This document shows, in pieces, positions 39,501-47,380 of a stretch of 64,000 bases of DNA. The stretch covers positions 551,501 through 615,500 of the forward strand of contig NZ_NKJI01000001.1 in NCBI RefSeq assembly GCF_002277815.1. Direction: 5' to 3'. Position 1 is the stretch's first letter, and every line of letters starts with the position of its first letter. The notes under the pieces are model-generated. The model had not been told where the DNA came from. It searched no databases and saw nothing but the letters and a program-made list of their open reading frames with translations. The position numbers and the translations under genes are program-made. The DNA comes from Pseudomonas sp. ERMR1:02. GTDB taxonomy: Bacteria > Pseudomonadota > Gammaproteobacteria > Pseudomonadales > Pseudomonadaceae.

Positions 39501-40445
39501 CTATTTGCTGGTCAGCTTCAGATTTTCAGCAGCCGGTTTGCCATCGAAGGTCGTCACGCCTTCGAGCCAGCGCTGTTTGTCCTGCGGGTGATCTTTCAGC
39601 CATTGCCTGGCCGATTCGAAGGCGTCCTTGTGATCCAGCAGCGGCTGCATCATCCGGCTCTCGTCTTCGGCGGTGAAGGTCAGGTTGCTCAGCAGGCGGC
39701 CGATGTTCGGGCACTGCTCGGCGTAGGTCGGCGCGGTAACGGTCCAGACCGTGGCCATGCCTTCGTTCGGGCCGAGGGCGTCGTCGCTGCCGGTGAGGTA
39801 GGTCATTTTCACGTTGACGTTCATCGGGTGCGGCGCCCAACCGAAGAACACCACGGCTTCGTTGCGGCGTACGGCGCGATCCACTGCCGCGAGCATGCCG
39901 GCTTCACTGGACTCAACCAGCTGGAACTTGCCCAGGCCGAACTGATTTTTGGAGATCATCGCCTTGATCTGGGTGTTGGCACCCGAGCCCGGCTCGATGC
40001 CGTAGATCTTGCCACCCAGTTCCTTTTCGAACTTGGCGATGTCGGCGAAAGTTTTCAGGCCTTTATCGGCGAGGTAAGTAGGGACGGCGAGGGTGGCGCG
40101 GGCGTCCTTCAGACTCGGCGCCTGAAGCACCTTGACCTGGTTGGCGTCGACGAATGGGGTGATGGTCTGGGTCATCAGCGGGTTCCAGTACCCCGTGAAC
40201 AGGTCCAGGCGCTGATCGCGAATCCCGGCGAAGATGATTTGCTGGGAGGCGCTGGTTTGTTTGGTGTTATAGCCGAGGCCGTCGAGCAATACCTGGGTCA
40301 TGGCACTGGTGGCGATAACGTCGGTCCAGTTCACTACACCCATGCGCACGTTCTGGCACGCGGCGGGGTCGGCGGCCATGGCACTGGCGCTCAGCAAAGC
40401 GGTACCGCTGAGTGCAAGAACACAGCTGCTGATCAGTCGTTTCAT
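39501..40445 (-). CDS. caiX: Carnitine-specific ABC substrate-binding protein
   Basis: Periplasmic receptor of 314 residues, start ATG 40445 behind GAGGAAT. Signal peptide MKRLISSCVLALSGTALLSASAMA. Mature domain has GVVNWTDVIATSAMTQVLLD, FTGYWNPLMTQTI and VVFFGWAPHPMNV, close to choX. It likely delivers carnitine to the shared choWV membrane parts, as CaiX does in P. aeruginosa; no own permease is present. First gene of the carnitine operon. Confidence 0.93.
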   Translation of the reverse strand: MKRLISSCVLALSGTALLSASAMAADPAACQNVRMGVVNWTDVIATSAMTQVLLDGLGYNTKQTSASQQIIFAGIRDQRLDLFTGYWNPLMTQTITPFVDANQVKVLQAPSLKDARATLAVPTYLADKGLKTFADIAKFEKELGGKIYGIEPGSGANTQIKAMISKNQFGLGKFQLVESSEAGMLAAVDRAVRRNEAVVFFGWAPHPMNVNVKMTYLTGSDDALGPNEGMATVWTVTAPTYAEQCPNIGRLLSNLTFTAEDESRMMQPLLDHKDAFESARQWLKDHPQDKQRWLEGVTTFDGKPAAENLKLTSK

Positions 40446-40535
40446 CTCAGGATTCCTCGGCAGTTTCGTTATTGTGGGTTCCGGTGTCTGATGCGCCGGT
40501 GATGTCACGTTACGCAGCAAAGCACCTGTGAAAGC

Positions 40536-40570
40536 GCACTGCGGCGACCGACTCTTGCACTGCAGCGACC
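40536..40570. promoter_or_regulatory. 21-bp spaced direct repeat, probable CdhR operator
   Basis: GCACTGCGGCGACC (40536-40549) recurs as GCACTGCAGCGACC (40557-40570): 13 of 14 positions match, period 21 bp. It lies about 90 bp upstream of caiX and 100 bp upstream of cdhR in their divergent promoter region. Spacing of two helical turns is typical for an AraC-family activator, and CdhR is the adjacent regulator. Confidence 0.65.
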
Positions 40571-40670
40571 TGTCCTCTTGAATGCCGCCTGCAAGTGGCG
40601 TATCAACGTCCTCACGCTACCCGTCCTCTCGTTACCCGGCTTTTCGTTACTTGCCTATCGAGTGCGCTCC

Positions 40671-41615
40671 ATGTCCCAGGATTACTATTTCTTGTTGATG
40701 CCGGGTTTCTCGGCCATTGGATTTATCTCGGCCATCGAGCCGTTGCGGGTCGCCAATCGCTTTCGCGGCGAGCTCTATCGCTGGCACGTGCTGAGCGCTG
40801 ATGGCGGGGCGGTGCTGGCCAGTAACGGCATGTCGGTCAACGCCGATGCGGCACTGGAACCGCTGAAAAAAGGTGCGACGTTACTGGTGGTCGCCGGCTT
40901 CGAGCCGCTGAAGTTCGCCACACCGGCCCTGGAGCACTGGCTGCGTCGCCTGGACAACGAAGGCGTGACCCTCGGCGCCATCGACACCGGCAGCTTTATC
41001 CTTGCCGAAGCCGGCCTGCTCGATGGCCATCGCCTGACCCTGCACTGGGAAGCCATCGATGCCTTCAAGGAGTCCTATCCGCAGCTTAGCGTCACTCAAG
41101 AGCTGTTCGAGATCGACCGTCGACGCATCACAAGCGCGGGCGGCACCGCCTCCATCGACCTGATGCTAGATCTCATCGCCCAGGCCCATGGCCCGGAACT
41201 GGCGATCCAGGTCAGCGAACAGTTCGTGCTAGGCCGCATCCGTCCGCGCAAAGACCACCAGCGCATGGAAGTCGCCACGCGATACGGCATCAGTAATAAG
41301 AAACTGGTGCAGGTGATTGGCGAGATGGAGCAGCACAGCGAACCGCCGCTCAGCACACTGGAGTTGGCGGAATCGATCAAAGTGACAAGGCGGCAGTTGG
41401 AGCGCTTGTTCCGCCTGCACCTGAACGACACTCCGAGCAATTTCTACCTGCGGTTAAGGCTGGAGAAGGCGCGGCAGCTGCTGCGGCAGACGGATATGAG
41501 TGTGCTGGAGGTAAGCATTGCGTGCGGTTTTGAATCGCCTTCATATTTCACCCGCAGTTATCGGGCGAAATATGAGCGGTGCCCGCGAGAAGATCGGCGT
41601 ACCGCGAAGGCATAA
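40671..41615 (+). CDS. cdhR: AraC-family activator of carnitine catabolism
   Basis: 314 residues from ATG 40671 (MSQDYYFLLMPGFSAIGFIS); the open frame extends 31 codons upstream but the ATG aligns with the paralogue gbdR. N-terminal DJ-1/PfpI-like domain (LGAIDTGSFILAEAGLLDG; TSAGGTASIDLMLDL) and C-terminal AraC HTH (SIKVTRRQLERLFRLHLN; VLEVSIACGFESPSYFTRSY). Divergent from caiX and the cdh genes, as in P. aeruginosa where CdhR activates them with carnitine. Confidence 0.9.
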   Translation: MSQDYYFLLMPGFSAIGFISAIEPLRVANRFRGELYRWHVLSADGGAVLASNGMSVNADAALEPLKKGATLLVVAGFEPLKFATPALEHWLRRLDNEGVTLGAIDTGSFILAEAGLLDGHRLTLHWEAIDAFKESYPQLSVTQELFEIDRRRITSAGGTASIDLMLDLIAQAHGPELAIQVSEQFVLGRIRPRKDHQRMEVATRYGISNKKLVQVIGEMEQHSEPPLSTLELAESIKVTRRQLERLFRLHLNDTPSNFYLRLRLEKARQLLRQTDMSVLEVSIACGFESPSYFTRSYRAKYERCPREDRRTAKA

Positions 41616-41628
41616 ACACCACAAAACC

Positions 41629-41713
41629 CTGTAGGAGCTGGCTTGCCAGCGAAGGCAATCTGAAGAACGCCGTGATGCTAAGGGCCCTTTCGCCAGCAAG
41701 CCGGCTCCTACAG
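41629..41713. repeat. REP pair, type A variant (GAGCTGGCTTGCCAGCG)
   Basis: CTGTAGGAGCTGGCTTGCCA arm and inverted copy CCAGCAAGCCGGCTCCTACA between convergent cdhR and the DUF3010 gene. Confidence 0.88.
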
Positions 41714-41723
41714 ATCTGTGTCG

Positions 41724-42140
41724 TTATTTTTTCATTAACGCTGAACAGGCCGCCTTATACGCCTCATGCTGATACTTGTTCAGCGTCTGCGGCAGCTCAA
41801 AACCGTGTTTCTTGGCCTGCGCATTGATGGTCTGCGGCGACAGCAGCGTCACCTCGCAACTCTCCAGCAACTGGAAGACACCCTCGATCTTGAATGTGGT
41901 CGGCCCGCCGGCGAATTCGCCTTTCTTGCTGCGCTTCTTGATCGCGATCCGATCTATCGAATTCTCGCGAACAAAGGATGCGACCTGAGCGGCAAACACT
42001 TTGACGTTGGCGGCTTCGTCGTCATCGTCCAGAGCGATTTTCTTGGTGGTGAGCGCGATGTGGCTCAGTGCTGATCCATCGAGGGCCGCTACGGCGATGA
42101 TCGCTTCGCTGCCTTTGATTTCGATGCCGCAGATTTTCAT
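41724..42140 (-). CDS. DUF3010 family protein
   Basis: 138 residues, start ATG 42140 (MKICGIEIKGSEAIIAVAAL). The DUF3010 hallmarks are the N-terminal GIEIKGSEAI strand, IKKRSKKGEFAGGPTTFKIE near residue 70 and the C-terminal YQHEAYKAACSALMKK. The fold is RNase H/RuvC-like by appearance of the N-terminal segment (inference). No function assigned to the family. Confidence 0.85.
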   Translation of the reverse strand: MKICGIEIKGSEAIIAVAALDGSALSHIALTTKKIALDDDDEAANVKVFAAQVASFVRENSIDRIAIKKRSKKGEFAGGPTTFKIEGVFQLLESCEVTLLSPQTINAQAKKHGFELPQTLNKYQHEAYKAACSALMKK

Positions 42141-42157
42141 ATCAATCCCTTCAAAGC

Positions 42158-42481
42158 CTAAAGCTCAAGTTGGTTAGCCGTGATGCCAAAAGCAGCGGCA
42201 ATTTTTTCACGAGTAGCCCTTCGAGGCTTCGCAACGGTCTCTTGCTGGGCAAAAGCCGGTTGCGAAACACCCATGCGTTTGGCTACTTCATCCTGCGTAA
42301 GGTTCAAGTGCTCGCGCCATGCGCGGATCGGTGTCGCGCCTTCGACGATGCGGCTGACAACTTCGTGGGGGATCAGATCGGGCTCAATCTTCTGTGCCAC
42401 GTACTGGGCGTAGGGAATGACCACAAAGGCCGGGTTTCCGTCTGCATCATTGATGATTTGAACGTCAGTAGGTGCGTTCAT
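42158..42481 (-). CDS. Antitoxin with PhdYefM-like N-terminus and XRE HTH
   Basis: 107 residues, start ATG 42481 (MNAPTDVQIINDADGNPAFV). The first 40 residues (PAFVVIPYAQYVAQK) resemble prevent-host-death antitoxins; residues 60-100 (LNLTQDEVAKRMGVSQPAFA) form a clear XRE-type HTH. Likely type II antitoxin and autoregulator. Overlaps the end of the RelE-like toxin gene by 17 bp, with the toxin first. Confidence 0.82.
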   Translation of the reverse strand: MNAPTDVQIINDADGNPAFVVIPYAQYVAQKIEPDLIPHEVVSRIVEGATPIRAWREHLNLTQDEVAKRMGVSQPAFAQQETVAKPRRATREKIAAAFGITANQLEL

Positions 42482-42719
42482 CGCGTTTTTTGACCTCTTG
42501 AATACTGACCACTTTGATTGCGCCATCCCAATCGAACATGACTCGGTAGTTACCTACCCGAAGTCGATAGGCATAGTCATGACCGACCAGCGCTTTGACA
42601 TTGCCTGTATCCGGCATATCAGCCAGCGCTGTTACGGCATCACGAACCTTGACCTGGTGAGGGGAGTGCAATTTCAGAAGCTGCTTAACGGCCTTTCGAG
42701 TTCAGTAAATACTGTTCAT
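42465..42719 (-). pseudogene. RelE/ParE-type toxin with in-frame stop at codon 6
   Basis: Ribosome-targeting toxin family. From ATG 42719 the reading is MNSIY, a TGA at 42704-42702, then TRKAVKQLLKLHSPHQVKVR ... HDYAYRLRVGNYRVMFDWDG ... VKKRDERTY. The conserved W-T-R-K-A start of such toxins suggests a TGG-to-TGA change at codon 6. A TTG at 42671 could start a 68-residue product lacking the first beta strand and helix. The C-terminal RVGNYRVMF core is intact. A sequencing error cannot be excluded; as written, the toxin is probably inactive while its antitoxin is intact. Confidence 0.75.
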
Positions 42720-42932
42720 GGGAGAATATAAGTCTTTTATAAGATTTATCAATCTTTACTTATATTTGTTCCGCGGCCAATTAACGAAGCATGTCGGGAT
42801 GTTGCCCGGCGGGGAGTGTATGAGGCCGGGGTATTCGGGTGTTGTAGGTATAAGCAATGCAGTGTATAGGACATTGCATCCGCAATAGATCGAAAGCCAG
42901 CGAATGTGCCGGCTTCTGACGGAAGTTCAGAG

Positions 42933-43334
42933 CTATTCCTGCCCAATCGACTCCAAAAACTCCGACCGCTCATCACTCACCCGCGCCACGCAATCATTTT
43001 GCGCAATAGTGAATGCCTTGCTGCCGGCGGTGGCCGGGAAGACTTCGACGGCGCAGTCTGCATCGCGGGTTTTCAGCCATTGTTGCTGGGCGGTCTTGAT
43101 TTTGGCGGTGATGTCGGCCAGTTGTGCGGGATTCTTGCCGTAGAGCGACTGCATGCGCTCGTTCAGGCTTTTGTAATTTTCGCTCAGCAGTTCTTCGGCG
43201 GTGGTTTTGCTGAAAGCGGAGCATTCCAGGGTCTGAACGTCGTTTTCGACTTTATCGCAGGGGTTGTCGTCCGCCTCTTGCGCCGCGTGTACGCCAGTCG
43301 CAATCAGTGCCAGTGCCAGGATGATCGATTTCAT
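42933..43334 (-). CDS. LprI-like (DUF1311) secreted protein
   Basis: 133 residues with signal peptide MKSIILALALIATGVHA, then a domain with four spaced cysteines (NPCDKVENDVQTLECSAF; RDADCAVEV; NDCVARVSDERSEFLESI) and the family segment QQQWLKTRDADC. DUF1311 includes lysozyme inhibitor LprI; role here not proven. Periplasmic. Stands alone, divergent from the dgc operon. Confidence 0.85.
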   Translation of the reverse strand: MKSIILALALIATGVHAAQEADDNPCDKVENDVQTLECSAFSKTTAEELLSENYKSLNERMQSLYGKNPAQLADITAKIKTAQQQWLKTRDADCAVEVFPATAGSKAFTIAQNDCVARVSDERSEFLESIGQE

Positions 43335-43571
43335 TTACGTCGCCGCCCTTTGTTTCAGTAAGGCAAAAAGAGATGCGGCGAATTCTGGCCCATGCGGACG
43401 GCCTTGAACAGGTCGCCAATTGTGCCCGGCGACGACCCTTTGTCGCGGATTGACGCTTTCGGCAATTCCCCTGTCGTTTTTGCACCCGGCTGCCAAGGCA
43501 CCGAGGCATATGCTGGCCCCAAAGCGCCGGCACACGATTCGGCGCATGAATCGCTAATAGGGGACAGCCTG

Positions 43572-44549
43572 ATGAGCCCAGCCGAATTGCACGCCGACAG
43601 CATCGTTATCGACGGGCTGATTATTGCCAAGTGGAACCGTGAGCTGTTCGAAGACATGCGTAAGGGCGGTTTGACCGCGGCCAACTGCACCGTGTCGGTG
43701 TGGGAAGGTTTTCAGGCGACTGTCAACAACATCGCCGCCAGCCAGAAGCTGATCCGCGAGAACAGCGACCTGGTGATTCCGGTGCGTACCACTGCCGACA
43801 TCCGCAAGGCCAAGGAGCAGGGCAAGACCGGCATCCTCTTCGGCTTCCAGAATGCCCACGCCTTTGAAGACCAGATCGGCTATGTCGAGGTGTTCAAGCA
43901 GCTCGGCGTCGGTATCGTGCAGATGTGCTACAACACTCAGAACCTGGTGGGCACCGGCTGCTACGAGCGCGATGGCGGCCTGTCTGGCTTCGGTCGTGAA
44001 ATCGTCGCCGAGATGAACCGTGTCGGCGTGATGTGCGACCTGTCCCACGTCGGTTCCAAGACTTCCGAAGAAGTCATCCTCGAATCGAAAAAACCGGTCT
44101 GCTACTCCCACTGCCTGCCGTCGGGACTGAAAATTCATCCGCGCAACAAATCCGATGAAGAGCTTAAGTTTATTGCTGACCACGGCGGTTTTGTTGGCGT
44201 GACCATGTTTGCACCGTTTCTGGCCAAGGGCATCGATTCGACCATCGACGACTACGCCGAAGCCATCGAATACACCATGAACATCGTCGGCGAAGACGCC
44301 ATCGGCATCGGCACCGACTTCACCCAGGGTCACGGCCAGGACTTCTTCGAATACCTGACCCACGACAAGGGCTACGCCCGCCGCCTGACCAGCTTCGGCA
44401 AGATCATCAACCCGCTGGGCATCCGCACCGTGGGCGAGTTCCCGAACCTGACCGAGACACTGCTCAAGCGCGGCCATTCCGAGCGCGTGGTGCGCAAGAT
44501 CATGGGCGAGAACTGGGTCAACGTTTTGAAAGACGTCTGGGGCGAATAA
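43572..44549 (+). CDS. Membrane dipeptidase (M19 family), first gene of dgc operon
   Basis: 325 residues of the renal dipeptidase/amidohydrolase family, start ATG 43572 (MSPAELHADSIVIDGLIIAK) behind AGGGGA; the longer open frame starts in the promoter region. DGLI replaces the usual HxD metal motif start; later conserved points are MCDLSHVGSKTSEEV, KPVCYSHCLPS and IGIGTDFTQGHG. The same gene opens the GbdR-controlled dgc operon in P. aeruginosa. Substrate unknown. Confidence 0.88.
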   Translation: MSPAELHADSIVIDGLIIAKWNRELFEDMRKGGLTAANCTVSVWEGFQATVNNIAASQKLIRENSDLVIPVRTTADIRKAKEQGKTGILFGFQNAHAFEDQIGYVEVFKQLGVGIVQMCYNTQNLVGTGCYERDGGLSGFGREIVAEMNRVGVMCDLSHVGSKTSEEVILESKKPVCYSHCLPSGLKIHPRNKSDEELKFIADHGGFVGVTMFAPFLAKGIDSTIDDYAEAIEYTMNIVGEDAIGIGTDFTQGHGQDFFEYLTHDKGYARRLTSFGKIINPLGIRTVGEFPNLTETLLKRGHSERVVRKIMGENWVNVLKDVWGE

Positions 44550-44627
44550 GCCGCAGCACTTCTGAATCCTTTCCCCGGGCCGTTCGCTGCCTGGGGCTAC
44601 ACCAAATTTTTCTGGAGTTAAGTTTCC

Positions 44628-45158
44628 ATGGCCAAGATCGCCCCGCAATTGCCTATCGAAGTCGACAGCGAAACCGGTGTCTGGACCTCCGACGCCCTGC
44701 CGATGCTGTATGTGCCGCGCCATTTCTTCGTCAACAACCACATGGGCATCGAGGAAGTACTGGGCGCCGACGCTTACGCCGAGATCCTCTACAAGGCCGG
44801 CTACAAATCCGCCTGGCACTGGTGTGAAAAAGAAGCCGAGTGCCACGGCCTGGAAGGCGTCGCGGTGTTCGAGCACTACATGAAGCGCCTGTCGCAGCGC
44901 GGCTGGGGCCTGTTCAAGATCCAGGACATCGACCTCGACAAAGGCACCGCCAGCGTCAAGCTCGAACACTCGGCGTTCGTCTACGTGTACGGCAAGGTCG
45001 GGCGCAAGGTCGACTACATGTTCACCGGCTGGTTTGCCGGCGCGATGGACCAGATCCTCGCCGCTCGTGGCAGCAAGATCCGCACCGTGGCAGAGCAAGT
45101 CTACGGTGGCTCCGAAGAGGGCCACGAAGACGGCTTGTTCACCGTCAAGCCGTTGTAA
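44628..45158 (+). CDS. DUF5943 protein of the dgc operon
   Basis: 176 residues, start ATG 44628 (MAKIAPQLPIEVDSETGVWT). Conserved regions PMLYVPRHFFVNNHMGIEEV and YKAGYKSAWHWCEKEAECHG resemble the 4-vinyl reductase (V4R)-like small-molecule fold. Always found next to dgcA in pseudomonads that I know; function not established. 78 bp after the dipeptidase gene and 15 bp before dgcA. Confidence 0.85.
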   Translation: MAKIAPQLPIEVDSETGVWTSDALPMLYVPRHFFVNNHMGIEEVLGADAYAEILYKAGYKSAWHWCEKEAECHGLEGVAVFEHYMKRLSQRGWGLFKIQDIDLDKGTASVKLEHSAFVYVYGKVGRKVDYMFTGWFAGAMDQILAARGSKIRTVAEQVYGGSEEGHEDGLFTVKPL

Positions 45159-45173
45159 GTCGAGGAACCCGCC

Positions 45174-47234
45174 ATGGCTTTCGAAGCAATGTTCCAGCCG
45201 ATCCAGATCGGCAAACTGACCATCCGTAACCGCGTGCTCAGCACCGCGCACGCCGAGGTCTATGCGACCGACGGCGGCATGACCACCGACCGGTACGTCA
45301 AGTATTACGAAGAGAAGGCCAAGGGCGGGATCGGCCTGGCGATCTGCGGTGGTTCGTCCGTGGTAGCCATCGACAGCCCGCAGGAGTGGTGGAGCTCGGT
45401 GAACCTGTCCACCGACCGCATCATTCCGCACTTCCAGAATCTTGCCGACGCCATGCACAAGCACGGCGCCAAGATCATGATCCAGATTACCCACATGGGC
45501 CGTCGCTCCCGTTGGGACGGCTTCAACTGGCCAACGCTGATGTCGCCATCAGGCGTGCGTGAGCCGGTGCACCGCGCCACCTGCAAAACCATCGAGCCGG
45601 AAGAAATCTGGCGGGTGATCGGTAACTATGCCCAAGCGGCACGCCGCGCCAAGGCCGGTGGCCTGGACGGTGTCGAACTGTCGGCCGTGCACCAGCACAT
45701 GATCGACCAGTTCTGGAGCCCGCGAGTCAACAAACGTACCGACGAATGGGGCGGTAGCTTCGAAGGCCGCATGAAGTTCGGTCTGGAAGTGTTGAAAGCC
45801 GTGCGCGCCGAAGTCGGTGACGATTTCTGCGTGGGCATGCGTATCTGTGGTGACGAGTTCCACCCGGATGGTCTGTCCCACGAGGACATGAAGCAGATCG
45901 CCAAGTACTACGACGACACCGGCATGCTCGATTTCCTCGGCGTCGTGGGCTCGGGTTGCGACACCCACAACACCCTGGCCAACGTGATTCCGAACATGAG
46001 TTACCCGCCGGAGCCGTTCCTGCACCTGGCCGCCGGCATCAAGGAAGTGGTCAAGGTTCCGGTGCTGCACGCGCAGAACATCAAGGACCCGAACCAGGCC
46101 ACCCGTATTCTGGAAGGCGGTTACGTCGACATGGTCGGCATGACCCGCGCGCACATCGCTGACCCGCACCTGATCGCCAAGATCAAGATGGGCCAGATCG
46201 ACCAGATCAAGCAATGCGTCGGCGCCAACTACTGCATCGACCGTCAGTATCAAGGCCTGGATGTGTTGTGCATCCAGAACGCGGCGACCTCCCGTGAGTA
46301 CATGGGCCTGCCGCACATCATCGAAAAAACCACCGGCGTGAAACGCAAGGTCGTGGTGGTCGGTGCCGGTCCTGCCGGGATGGAAGCCGCCCGTGTGGCC
46401 GCCGAGCGTGGTCACGACGTGACCCTGTTCGAGAAAAAGGAATTCATCGGCGGGCAAATCACCACCGCGTCGAAAGCGCCGCAGCGTGACCAGATCGCCG
46501 GTATCACCCGCTGGTATCAGCTGGAACTGGCAAGGTTGAAAGTCGACCTGCGCCTGGGCACCGCGGCTGATGCGCCGACCATCATGGACCTGCGTCCGGA
46601 TGTGGTGGTGCTCGCGGTTGGTGGTCATCCGTTCCTGGAGCAGAACGAACACTGGGGCGCGGCTGAAGGCCTGGTGGTCAGCAGCTGGGACGTGCTCGAT
46701 GGCAAGGTTGCGCCGGGCAAGAACGTGCTGGTCTACGACACCATTTGCGAATTCACCGGTATGTCGACCGCCGACTTCCTCGCTGACAAAGGCAGCCAGG
46801 TCGAGATCGTCACTGACGACATCAAGCCAGGCGTGGCGATCGGCGGTACGTCGTTCCCGACTTACTACCGCAGCATGTACCCCAAAGAAGTGATCATGAC
46901 CGGGGACATGATGCTGGAGAAGGTCTACCGCGAAGGCGACAAGCTGGTGGCAGTGCTGGAAAACGAATACACCGGCGCCAAAGAGGAGCGGGTGGTGGAC
47001 CAGGTGGTCATCGAAAACGGCGTGCGCCCGGACGAAGAAATCTACTACGCGATGAAGGAAGGTTCGCGCAACAAGGGTCAGATCGACGTCGAAGCCCTGT
47101 TCGCGATCAAGCCGCAGCCATGCCTGGAGCAGAGCGGCGACGGCTACCTGCTATTCCGCATCGGCGACTGCGTGGCGCAGCGCAATGTGCACGCCGCCAT
47201 CTATGACGCACTGCGGCTTTGCAAGGATTTCTAA
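45174..47234 (+). CDS. dgcA: Dimethylglycine demethylase subunit DgcA
   Basis: NADH:flavin oxidoreductase-type enzyme of 686 residues oxidising dimethylglycine to sarcosine together with DgcB. N-terminal FMN TIM barrel (residues 1-370; QITHMGRRSRWDGFNW, DGVELSAVHQHMIDQFWSPR), an Fe-S loop with cysteines in KQCVGANYCIDR and DVLCIQNAATS (near 345-365), then a Rossmann domain (KVVVVGAGPAGMEAARVAAE near 395) as in trimethylamine and dimethylamine dehydrogenases. Start ATG 45174, RBS GAGGAA. Confidence 0.93.
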   Translation: MAFEAMFQPIQIGKLTIRNRVLSTAHAEVYATDGGMTTDRYVKYYEEKAKGGIGLAICGGSSVVAIDSPQEWWSSVNLSTDRIIPHFQNLADAMHKHGAKIMIQITHMGRRSRWDGFNWPTLMSPSGVREPVHRATCKTIEPEEIWRVIGNYAQAARRAKAGGLDGVELSAVHQHMIDQFWSPRVNKRTDEWGGSFEGRMKFGLEVLKAVRAEVGDDFCVGMRICGDEFHPDGLSHEDMKQIAKYYDDTGMLDFLGVVGSGCDTHNTLANVIPNMSYPPEPFLHLAAGIKEVVKVPVLHAQNIKDPNQATRILEGGYVDMVGMTRAHIADPHLIAKIKMGQIDQIKQCVGANYCIDRQYQGLDVLCIQNAATSREYMGLPHIIEKTTGVKRKVVVVGAGPAGMEAARVAAERGHDVTLFEKKEFIGGQITTASKAPQRDQIAGITRWYQLELARLKVDLRLGTAADAPTIMDLRPDVVVLAVGGHPFLEQNEHWGAAEGLVVSSWDVLDGKVAPGKNVLVYDTICEFTGMSTADFLADKGSQVEIVTDDIKPGVAIGGTSFPTYYRSMYPKEVIMTGDMMLEKVYREGDKLVAVLENEYTGAKEERVVDQVVIENGVRPDEEIYYAMKEGSRNKGQIDVEALFAIKPQPCLEQSGDGYLLFRIGDCVAQRNVHAAIYDALRLCKDF

Positions 47235-47243
47235 CCACGAACT

Positions 47244-47350
47244 GATCGTTCCCACGCTCTGCGTGGGAATGCCTCAATGGACGCTCTGCGTCCGCTCTTG
47301 GGACGCGGAGCGTCCCGGGCTGCATTCCCACGCGGAGCGTGGGAACGATC
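47244..47350. repeat. REP pair, type B, between dgcA and dgcB
   Basis: GATCGTTCCCACGCTCTGCG arm and inverted copy GCGGAGCGTGGGAACGATC, inserted in the 146-bp gap of the operon. Confidence 0.9.
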
Positions 47351-47380
47351 ATTGATCAATGAGTCCCGTGGGAGCTCCTC

